The notes beneath the pieces are model-generated. The model did no database searches. It saw nothing but the letters and a program-made list of their open reading frames with translations, and was not told where the DNA came from. Positions 1 to 5,143 of a stretch of DNA of 7,847 bases are shown one piece after another. Position 1 is the stretch's first letter; each line of letters begins with the position of its first letter. The position numbers were made by a program, and so were the translations under genes. Source of the stretch: JANPII01 sp031424915 (lineage in GTDB: Bacteria; Pseudomonadota; Alphaproteobacteria; Rickettsiales; Midichloriaceae); contig JANPII010000016.1 of the NCBI GenBank assembly GCA_031424915.1, positions 1-7,847 on the forward strand, in the 5' to 3' direction.

Positions 1-990
1 CTCTTCTTTAGTTAAGCCCTTTTGTATTTGCTCGGCATTGTTTTGAATAACCTCATTCACAGCTGAGTTTAGACTCTTAATTAACTTGGCCGATTCTTCT
101 CTCATGCCGCCGTCTACATTATATAACTCACCTAATCGAGTATTGAACTGTAGCGTTCTCTTAGCTGCCTCATGAAAAAGATTTTCATATTTAGAAAGAG
201 CTTCGCCTAGGAGGTCAGCTTCATCTTTAAATACTTGCCAAACACTTTCATACTGTAACAAATCTTGTATTTTTGGGTGCCCTAATACTGCGCGCATGGA
301 CCATTGGCTTGGGCCAAGTTTCTCTTTTAAGTCATCCATTACAGTATTAATGAGTTGGTATGCATCGCGGAGGCTTACGTCTTGAGTAAGCGCAGCTGTA
401 CCAATTTGCCATAATGAAAGGAATGCGCCAGAATCCTTACCTTTAGCATTAATCACAGTAATCAAATCATGAGCTAGCTTCACTGCCTTGCGTTCTTGGT
501 CTAGTGCTTTGATAGATTTAGAAATACTCTCATGCGCTTCTTTTTCTGTGCTTGCAAGTTGGGCTTGCTTACCCTTCTGTAATTTTATCTGGCGGTCTAA
601 GTTGCCAATAATCTTCTCATATGCTGGAGTGATAAAATCTTTTAGCTCAGCTTTTACTTTTTTGAGAGCTTCGTCTATTTCTGCTCTTTGGCTTTTTATG
701 TCCATTATTAGAGCAGCAGTAACTGCATTTTCCCCTTGCTTTGCCATCTCTGGTAGCTTTTCTGCAGATATCTGATCCTGTGGTCTTAAATTGTTTAGTG
801 TATCGGTAACATTTTTTATCCACTCAGCTTGGTTCTTTTCAGCGCTACTCCAAGGCCATTTTGGCTTTAGATCATTTAGTTTTATAATATAATCATCCAG
901 CTTTGATAAGGCCGCGAGCTGAGCCTCTAGATTCTTAATTCTTGTATTGAGCTGATCGATAGAGTGCTGCTTAGTAGGGTTGTTCTGCAT
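1..990 (-). CDS. Hypothetical helical/coiled-coil protein, 3' end beyond window
   Basis: The minus strand is open without a stop from ATG at 990 to base 1, giving 330 codons with the C-terminus outside the window. An in-frame TAA at 996-994 makes this ATG the most upstream start possible. I do not recognise the protein. It is strongly charged, rich in Lys, Glu, Gln, Leu and Ala, has no cysteine in the visible part, and shows no signal peptide or membrane segment. Leu/Ile heptad-like spacing is visible at residues 11-38, and a long charged helical stretch spans about 95-180. A less charged section follows at about 180-260 (FLSLWQIGTAAL, SQWSMRAVLGHPKIQ), then further helices. A WPW motif lies at 45-47. 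The Shine-Dalgarno is weak (GATGATAAG). It lies 100 bp downstream of uvrD on the same strand. It could be a structural, cytoskeletal-like or secreted host-interaction protein, but nothing in the sequence decides this. That it is coding is likely from its length and amphipathic composition. Confidence 0.8.
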   Translation of the reverse strand, partial: MQNNPTKQHSIDQLNTRIKNLEAQLAALSKLDDYIIKLNDLKPKWPWSSAEKNQAEWIKNVTDTLNNLRPQDQISAEKLPEMAKQGENAVTAALIMDIKSQRAEIDEALKKVKAELKDFITPAYEKIIGNLDRQIKLQKGKQAQLASTEKEAHESISKSIKALDQERKAVKLAHDLITVINAKGKDSGAFLSLWQIGTAALTQDVSLRDAYQLINTVMDDLKEKLGPSQWSMRAVLGHPKIQDLLQYESVWQVFKDEADLLGEALSKYENLFHEAAKRTLQFNTRLGELYNVDGGMREESAKLIKSLNSAVNEVIQNNAEQIQKGLTKEE

Positions 991-1000
991 AACTTATCAT

Positions 1001-1051
1001 CTATAATTAGTAATATTAATTATAGAATGCAGCAATATAGTTAAGATATTG
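1001..1051. promoter_or_regulatory. Pair of AT-rich inverted repeats upstream of the coiled-coil gene
   Basis: Two perfect inverted repeats lie side by side in the gap between uvrD and the coiled-coil gene. The first is CTATAATTA (1001-1009) and TAATTATAG (1017-1025) around a 7-nt spacer. The second is CAATAT (1033-1038) and ATATTG (1046-1051), also around a 7-nt spacer. The right arm of the first contains TATAAT on the minus strand (1024-1019), well placed as a -10 box for the gene starting at 990, but no matching -35 is visible at 16-18 bp. They could be an operator overlapping a promoter, or simply AT-rich chance symmetry. Confidence 0.35.
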
Positions 1052-1090
1052 TTAATGCTTTATGAGATATCTAAAAATCATAGGCCTTAG

Positions 1091-3034
1091 CTACATAATC
1101 ACTTCACAATTAGCAGCAGATAACTCCTTAAGGAAGCAAGATGGGGGATTATATTGATAGTATCCATTGTAATGACGGCGATAGAGGGCATGAGTAATAT
1201 ATAGGCGTTCTTTAGCCCGAGTAATGCCCACGTAGGCCAGGCGGCGCTCTTCTTCCAGAGCGTCATTTCCCCCTTCTTGTAATGACCGTTGACTAGGAAA
1301 TATTCCCTCTTCCCAGCCCACTAGAAACACCACGCTAAATTCTAACCCTTTGGCTGCATGTATAGTCATGATATTGACTCGATTCTCATTATGTAGCGCA
1401 TCTACATCGCTTAACAAACTAACATGCTCCAAGTATGAAGTGATGCTTTCGTAGTCTTCCATACTACGCAGTAGTTCCTTAAGATTATCCAGCCGCTCTT
1501 TGGCTTCTACAGTTTTTTCATCTCGCCATAAATCTATGTAGCCGCTTTCAATTAGGGCTTGGTCGATGACTTGGTGATGGGGTAATTGGTTGATCAACTC
1601 ATTCCAACGTAGTATCTGGTTTAAAAAGGCAGATAACAAATCGCGAGCTCTACCTTTGAGTTGTTCTGTTGCGATAAGTTGTTGTGCGGCATGAAAGAAA
1701 GAACATCCATGATCTCTTGAATATTGGGAAATATTTTGCAAGGCGCCAGAGCCTACCCCACGTTTTGGAACATTCACGATACGTTCGAAGGCTAGGTTAT
1801 CGTTTTGGTTAACTATAAGTCGGGCGTAAGCTATGGCATCACGTATTTCTTGTCGTTCATAAAACTTCAAGCCACCAACAATTTGATACGGTATGCGCAA
1901 ATAGTTTAGGCTTTCCTCAAAAGTACGGGTTTGGTACCCAGCACGCGTTAGAATGGCAACATCTGATGGCTTGTATCTGCCAAAGCGTTGCATTGATTCT
2001 ATCTCTTCTGCCACATAACGTGCTTCTTCTCGGTCGTTCTGAAAGGTACCAACTCGAACTTTTTCTCCTCCTGCTGCTTCAGTCCATAGGGCCTTACCAT
2101 GACGTTTGCGGTTTTGATTAATGATTCCAGAAGCGGTATTAAGAATATGGGCGGTAGAGCGGTAATTTAGTTCTAAGCGTATTACCTGCGCTTGTGGAGC
2201 ATAATCTTTTTCAAATCTTAGAATGTTTTCCACCACTGCTCCACGCCAGCCATATATTGACTGGTCATCGTCTCCTACGCAGCATATATTATTATGTTTT
2301 TGTGCCAAAATACGTAGCCATAAATATTGTGCGACGTTGGTATCTTGATATTCGTCTACTAGTATATACTTAAAGTGTTGTTGGTAATGTGCGCATATTG
2401 CCGCATCACTGTTGAGTAGTTTGATGTTAAACATAATTAGATCGCCAAAATCAACAGCATTATAAGAGCGTATGCGCTTTTGGTATTCGGTGTATAGGGC
2501 AGTAAAGGTATAGGCATTTTGCAGAGTTTGATCGTCTATAGCAGGCACTTTATCCGGCTCTAATCCCTTGTTTTTTGCTTTATCGATTAGTTGGAGGAAA
2601 AAGCGCGGGGGCAGAGCTTTATCATCGATGTTGCAGTCCTTAAGGATTTGCTTGACGATTTTTAACTGTTCGTCACGATCTAAAATAGTGAAGTCACGAG
2701 TTAGTCCGACTGCTTCAGGATGGAGGCGTAGTATGCGCGCTGCTATAGCATGAAAAGTTCCTATCCACAGATTATCTGCAGCATGGCTTACTAGGCTGTG
2801 CACCCTATGCTTCATCTCACGAGCAGCTTTATTGGTAAAGGTTACTGCCAAGATTTCATGAGGAGCAGCAGCGGAGATAGATAACATATGAGCAATTCTA
2901 GTGGTAAGTACTCTGGTTTTACCTGTGCCTGCTCCTGCTAATACTAATAGAGGTCCTTCTACAGTGGTTACTGCCTGAGACTGCTCTGCATTTAAGCTTT
3001 TTAAATATGTTGGGAGGCAGACTGAAGCTTGCAT
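1091..3034 (-). CDS. uvrD: UvrD/PcrA-type superfamily 1A DNA helicase
   Basis: A 647-residue ATP-dependent 3'-5' DNA helicase of the UvrD/PcrA/Rep family. In the family these act in nucleotide excision repair, mismatch repair and clearing of replication or transcription conflicts in the cytoplasm. All core motifs are visible: a Q-motif-like LNAEQSQAV (14-22), Walker A GAGTGKT (34-40), motif Ia TFTNKA (65-70), Walker B VDEYQDT (226-232), motif III GDDDQSIYGWRGA (254-266), motif IV LNYRS (289-293), motif V TIHAAKGLEF (557-566) and motif VI RRLAYVGITRAKER (597-610). The 2B region starts near GGLKFYERQEIRD (387-399). The protein ends about 15 residues after the PSCFLKEL block, so the C-terminal extension with the Tudor-like fold of typical 720-residue UvrD/PcrA is absent. 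The start is the ATG just before the Q motif, with a weak ribosome site. UvrD is preferred over Rep because the motif set resembles PcrA/UvrD, but with this length Rep-like assignment cannot be excluded. It is separated from dsbA by a terminator and 552 bp. Confidence 0.93.
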   Translation of the reverse strand: MQASVCLPTYLKSLNAEQSQAVTTVEGPLLVLAGAGTGKTRVLTTRIAHMLSISAAAPHEILAVTFTNKAAREMKHRVHSLVSHAADNLWIGTFHAIAARILRLHPEAVGLTRDFTILDRDEQLKIVKQILKDCNIDDKALPPRFFLQLIDKAKNKGLEPDKVPAIDDQTLQNAYTFTALYTEYQKRIRSYNAVDFGDLIMFNIKLLNSDAAICAHYQQHFKYILVDEYQDTNVAQYLWLRILAQKHNNICCVGDDDQSIYGWRGAVVENILRFEKDYAPQAQVIRLELNYRSTAHILNTASGIINQNRKRHGKALWTEAAGGEKVRVGTFQNDREEARYVAEEIESMQRFGRYKPSDVAILTRAGYQTRTFEESLNYLRIPYQIVGGLKFYERQEIRDAIAYARLIVNQNDNLAFERIVNVPKRGVGSGALQNISQYSRDHGCSFFHAAQQLIATEQLKGRARDLLSAFLNQILRWNELINQLPHHQVIDQALIESGYIDLWRDEKTVEAKERLDNLKELLRSMEDYESITSYLEHVSLLSDVDALHNENRVNIMTIHAAKGLEFSVVFLVGWEEGIFPSQRSLQEGGNDALEEERRLAYVGITRAKERLYITHALYRRHYNGYYQYNPPSCFLKELSAANCEVIM

Positions 3035-3067
3035 GTAAAATCCATAGCTTAATATTATTGCAAGGTT

Positions 3068-3096
3068 AGTATGGCATCAGCCCGCCAAAAATGCAA
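3068..3096 (-). promoter_or_regulatory. Possible uvrD promoter (extended -10)
   Basis: On the minus strand TTGCAT (3096-3091, 3 of 6 matches to the -35 consensus) is followed after 17 bp by CATACT (3073-3068, 4 of 6 matches to the -10). A TG sits one base before the -10, giving an extended -10 form. Transcription would begin near 3061, leaving a leader of about 27 nt to the uvrD ATG. The match is weak, so this is a tentative call. Confidence 0.3.
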
Positions 3097-3190
3097 CTAC
3101 ATTAAAGTGTCAGGGTTAAAACATGAGGTTTAGAAAAAAGCATTTTTACTAATAATTTAAGTTAAAATCGTGAATGAAAACTAAGAACAG

Positions 3191-3227
3191 ATCTGCAAGC
3201 GTCGAACTTACTTCGCGCGTGGCAGAT
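3191..3227. repeat. GC-richer interrupted hairpin upstream of uvrD
   Basis: ATCTGC (3191-3196) pairs with GCAGAT (3222-3227). Inside this, GCG (3199-3201) pairs with CGC (3216-3218), and CGAA (3203-3206) with TTCG (3212-3215), around a CTTAC loop. Small internal loops (AA opposite GTG) and a bulged T interrupt the 13 pairs. It is noticeably GC-richer than its surroundings. It lacks a following T-run on either strand, so it is not a typical terminator. It could be a small structured RNA element, a remnant of a mobile element, or a DNA-binding palindrome. Confidence 0.4.
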
Positions 3228-3368
3228 TAAACTTATAACCAAAAACATGGCTTTTTATTGATTAAGCAGCAACATCATATTAAAGTTTCAATTTTTTCAA
3301 GATTATAAAAAGTCGTGTTTTTGCCATGATTAAAGTATGAAGCAGCTTATTTACTTATTTGAGAGGTA

Positions 3369-3525
3369 ATACCAAATCTAGAAAATAACTATACACTTGA
3401 AGCGGCGCCTATTTGGTAATTTTACCATACCATTTTCGCGCAAGTATTTGAATACAAGCGTCTCAAAGATATGCCAAAATTCCTCAAAAATTTTCAAGTG
3501 TGCACTTATTTCCTAGATTTGGTAT
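3369..3525. mobile_element. MITE-like palindromic element with 33-bp terminal inverted repeats
   Basis: The left arm (3369-3401, starting ATACCAAATCTAG) and the right arm (3493-3525, ending CTAGATTTGGTAT) are inverted copies matching at 29 of 33 positions. Symmetry continues inward more weakly: 3413-3428 against 3471-3486 match at 11 of 16 positions, and 3429-3448 against 3451-3470 at 12 of 20. The centre is a perfect GTATT-TG-AATAC (3444-3455). The whole unit is therefore one large imperfect palindrome able to fold into a hairpin as RNA or single-stranded DNA. A TA dinucleotide sits at both ends (3370-3371 and 3523-3524), as expected if a TA target was duplicated by an IS630/Tc1-mariner-type transposase. 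It encodes no protein. Short palindromic repeats of 100-150 bp are known in Rickettsia (RPE families); membership of any of them is not claimed. No second copy is in this window. Confidence 0.7.
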
Positions 3526-3528
3526 AAT

Positions 3529-3580
3529 ATCTAATAAAATAACCCCAAAACATATGTGCCTTGGGGTTATTTTATTAGAT
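3529..3580 (-). terminator. Rho-independent terminator of the dsbA-like gene
   Basis: A perfect 20-bp stem joins 3529-3548 and 3561-3580 around a 12-nt loop (AACATATGTGCC on the plus strand). On the minus strand the stem core is CCCCAA...TTGGGG followed by TTATTTTATTAG, a U-rich 3' arm. It begins 6 bp after the dsbA stop codon. The stem is symmetrical enough to stop transcription from the other direction too, although no plus-strand gene ends here. Its outer edge is 4 bp from the palindromic element. Confidence 0.88.
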
Positions 3581-3586
3581 TAGTAG

Positions 3587-4489
3587 TTACTGAGCAGTAG
3601 TAGTGCTGCTGCTATCAGAAGGAGTTTTTGATGTTTCAGCTGTTTGATCGGCAGCTTGGCCTGATGTAGTATTATCAGGTGGTGTTGGCTGAGCTACAGC
3701 AGGAGGTGTGCTTTCAGTAGACTTAAGTCCTTTAGCTGCATCTAGTTTTGCTTGAAGCAAATCTGGTTCAATTAAACCAATAAACAGCTCGCCATTAATA
3801 ACAAAAGCTGGTGCGCCACGTACTCCAATTTCGGTAGCAAGTTTACGGTTATCAGCTAATGTTTTTTCTATAGAAGCATCCTGCATCACCTGCTTGATTT
3901 TATCAGCGCTAATGCCCAAGCCGGTTGCTATTTCCATAGCAGCTTCAGCAAGATTATTGTTTTGGTTGTGCATCATGCTTGAGTAGAATTGATAGTATTT
4001 ACTTGAATCTATTTTGTTCACAGCTAAGGCTATTTTTGCGGCAGTTGTGGAAGCATCCCCAAACATTGGCATTTCTTTGAATACTATCTGTACATCAGGG
4101 TTATTCTGTACGGCTTTTGCAATAAGCGGTTGCATCTTGCGGCAATACACGCACCCGTAATCAAAAAATTCTACAATTTTGACGGACGCAGCATCTGAAC
4201 CTAATTTAGGGTCAGCTGCATTTTGCTCTAGCTCGTTTTTCTTAGACTTAATATTAGCAGTGAGCTGTGCAATCATTTCATTGGTTTTGCGCTCTTGATA
4301 CTTTTCTACAGCCTGTAAGATATCCTCTGGGTGCTGGTCGATGTAAGTTTTTATAGTTTCATTCATCATTTCATTATTATGCGCAGCGGGTGGAACCGTT
4401 TGTGCGCTTTTATAAAATAGTAAGCCTAGAAGTAGGGCGGCGCCGATTCCAATGCCTAGCATTACTTGTGGGGACCATTGTGTTTTCAT
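3587..4489 (-). CDS. DsbA/ScsC-like thiol:disulfide oxidoreductase, membrane anchored
   Basis: A 300-residue exported thioredoxin-fold protein likely acting on disulfides in periplasmic or secreted proteins. After the start comes one hydrophobic segment (about residues 8-26, VMLGIGIGAALLLGLLF) that serves as signal anchor or uncleaved signal; no lipobox Cys is present. Residues about 43-95 are helical and charged, with TYIDQHPEDILQAVEKYQ resembling the N-terminal oligomerisation helix of ScsC/Com1-type DsbA proteins. The thioredoxin domain follows, with active site C113-V-Y-C116 in FFDYGCVYCRKMQP and the cis-proline loop GVRGAPAFVING (P227). These are the only two cysteines. Residues about 256-300 form a low-complexity Ser/Thr/Pro/Gln tail, unusual for the family. 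ATG at 4489 is chosen over GTG at 4498 because GAGGTGA (4501-4495) is a long Shine-Dalgarno match placed for the ATG and overlapping the GTG. It is a monocistronic unit with its own promoter and terminator. Whether it acts as oxidase or isomerase cannot be read from sequence. Confidence 0.9.
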   Translation of the reverse strand: MKTQWSPQVMLGIGIGAALLLGLLFYKSAQTVPPAAHNNEMMNETIKTYIDQHPEDILQAVEKYQERKTNEMIAQLTANIKSKKNELEQNAADPKLGSDAASVKIVEFFDYGCVYCRKMQPLIAKAVQNNPDVQIVFKEMPMFGDASTTAAKIALAVNKIDSSKYYQFYSSMMHNQNNNLAEAAMEIATGLGISADKIKQVMQDASIEKTLADNRKLATEIGVRGAPAFVINGELFIGLIEPDLLQAKLDAAKGLKSTESTPPAVAQPTPPDNTTSGQAADQTAETSKTPSDSSSTTTAQ

Positions 4490-4494
4490 AAGTT

Positions 4495-4501
4495 TCACCT
4501 C
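4495..4501 (-). promoter_or_regulatory. Shine-Dalgarno deciding the dsbA-like start
   Basis: GAGGTGA on the minus strand matches the 16S rRNA 3' end over seven bases and lies 5 nt before ATG 4489. It overlaps the possible GTG start at 4498, so ribosomes positioned here would use the ATG. This makes the protein three residues shorter than the longest frame. Confidence 0.75.
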
Positions 4502-4579
4502 AAAAATTTGTTAAGTGTTGAGTACCATAAAGGCTCTTAGATTATATATCAATAAGAATTTTAAGCGTTCATGCTTGAT

Positions 4580-4607
4580 ATTTTATAGGTGGTTATGGGT
4601 GTGTCAA
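4580..4607 (-). promoter_or_regulatory. Sigma70 promoter of the dsbA-like gene
   Basis: On the minus strand a perfect -35 TTGACA (4607-4602) is followed after 16 bp by TAAAAT (4585-4580, 5 of 6 matches). Transcription would start near 4573, giving a leader of roughly 85 nt. A second TATAAT lies at 4546-4541 but has no good -35. The promoter is back to back with the rpsL promoter, their -35 boxes about 66 bp apart. Confidence 0.65.
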
Positions 4608-4673
4608 TAGCGGCATGTTTATGGATGATTTGTGGTGTGTTGCAAATTTCTGATGATAGGATGCAAAAAAAGC

Positions 4674-4702
4674 TTGACTGATGGAGTCCGTCTCAATATT
4701 AT
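4674..4702 (+). promoter_or_regulatory. Sigma70 promoter of the str operon
   Basis: TTGACT (4674-4679, 5 of 6 matches) and TATTAT (4697-4702, 5 of 6 matches) are separated by the ideal 17 bp. Transcription would start near 4709, giving a leader of about 47 nt before rpsL. The near-consensus form suits a highly expressed ribosomal operon. Confidence 0.8.
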
Positions 4703-4719
4703 CCAACTCCCAGTTGCGT

Positions 4720-4732
4720 TTCAACGGTTGAA
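4720..4732 (+). promoter_or_regulatory. Inverted repeat in the rpsL leader
   Basis: TTCAAC (4720-4725) and GTTGAA (4727-4732) are perfect inverted copies around a single G. In RNA this gives a 5-bp stem with a 3-nt loop. An alternative pairing GTTG (4713-4716) with CAAC (4722-4725) uses the same bases. It lies 8 bases before the TGGAG ribosome site (4741-4745), so it could influence translation start or early transcription of the operon, but the stem is small and may be incidental. Confidence 0.3.
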
Positions 4733-4755
4733 TAGTTATTTGGAGTAATATATAG

Positions 4756-5127
4756 ATGACAACGGTGAATCAAATCATTAGGATGCCTCGTGTACCTAAA
4801 ACGTATAAAAGTAAGACGCCAGCGCTTGAGGCGTGCCCGCAGAAGCGTGGTGTGTGTATTAGAGTTTATACTACGACCCCTAAGAAACCTAACTCGGCAT
4901 TACGTAAAGTATGCAGAGTGCGCTTAACCAATGGGCATGAAGTTACTAGTTATATTCCTGGTGAAGGACACACTTTGCAAGAGCACTCTGTTGTTCTAAT
5001 CGAAGGTGGAAGAGTTCCAGACTTGCCAGGTGTGCGTTACCATAATAAACGTGGTGTTTTAGATATGTCAGGTGTTAAAGATCGTAAGCAAGCGCGTTCT
5101 CTTTACGGCACTAAAAAGCCTAAGTAA
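4756..5127 (+). CDS. rpsL: 30S ribosomal protein S12
   Basis: A 123-residue ribosomal protein S12, full length for bacteria, which lines the decoding centre of the 30S subunit and controls accuracy. Diagnostic stretches are PALEACPQKRGVC (22-34), TTTPKKPNSALRKVCRVRLTNG (39-60), YIPGEGH...QEHSVV (66-80), PGVRYH (91-96) and GVKDRKQARS (106-115). Lys43, a classical streptomycin-resistance position, is unchanged. In the second resistance loop the sequence is LIEGGRVPDLPG: Glu83 and Pro88 replace the Arg and Lys of the E. coli protein. The start follows TGGAG at 4741-4745 with 10 nt spacing. It is the first gene of the str operon, preceded by a strong promoter, and its stop is 16 nt before rpsG. 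Confidence 0.98.
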   Translation: MTTVNQIIRMPRVPKTYKSKTPALEACPQKRGVCIRVYTTTPKKPNSALRKVCRVRLTNGHEVTSYIPGEGHTLQEHSVVLIEGGRVPDLPGVRYHNKRGVLDMSGVKDRKQARSLYGTKKPK

Positions 5128-5130
5128 TAA

Positions 5131-5136
5131 AAGGAG
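5131..5136 (+). promoter_or_regulatory. Shine-Dalgarno deciding the rpsG start
   Basis: AAGGAG lies 7 nt before ATG 5144. The reading frame is open further upstream to an ATG at 5072 inside rpsL, but those 24 codons are rpsL sequence in another frame and do not resemble S7. The ribosome site and family length fix the start at 5144. Confidence 0.9.
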
Positions 5137-5143
5137 TGAAATA

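Larger units (their letters stand above)
3035..3586. other. 552-bp gene-free region between uvrD and dsbA
   Basis: No convincing gene lies here. Frames are short (10-20 codons) and lack ribosome sites. From left to right the region holds a possible uvrD promoter (3068-3096), a hairpin (3191-3227), AT-rich sequence without clear structure (3228-3368), a palindromic MITE-like element (3369-3525) and the dsbA terminator (3529-3580). The length is large for a gap between two same-strand genes and is partly explained by the inserted element. Confidence 0.7.

Noticed and set aside
488..775. Plus-strand 95-codon frame
   Set aside because: It is antisense to the longer coiled-coil gene read from 990 to 1, has no ribosome site and its composition is that of a shadow frame.
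1052..1090. Possible uvrD terminator after the stop codon
   Set aside because: Only a 4-bp CTAA/TTAG pairing is seen before a short T-run, too weak for an intrinsic terminator.
2568..2753. Plus-strand 61-codon frame inside uvrD
   Set aside because: It is antisense to conserved helicase sequence and has no independent support.
3071..3133. Short plus-strand frame beginning MASARQKCNYIKVSG (20 codons)
   Set aside because: The look of the peptide suggested a transposase end, but it is only 20 codons, has no ribosome site and I cannot link it to a family.
3184..3230. tRNA fragment or attachment site on the minus strand
   Set aside because: A T-arm-like GTAAG-TTCGACG-CTTGC is present, but no acceptor 5' strand, anticodon arm or CCA is found, and the loop position 60 is G instead of a pyrimidine.
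3101..3336. Three copies of ATTAAAGT at 3101, 3279 and 3329
   Set aside because: An 8-base AT-rich word repeated with irregular spacing (178 and 50 bp) is expected by chance here; no CRISPR-like or iteron pattern.
5072..5143. Upstream-extended rpsG start at 5072
   Set aside because: The extra 24 codons lie inside rpsL in another frame, and the clear ribosome site plus normal S7 length place the start at 5144.
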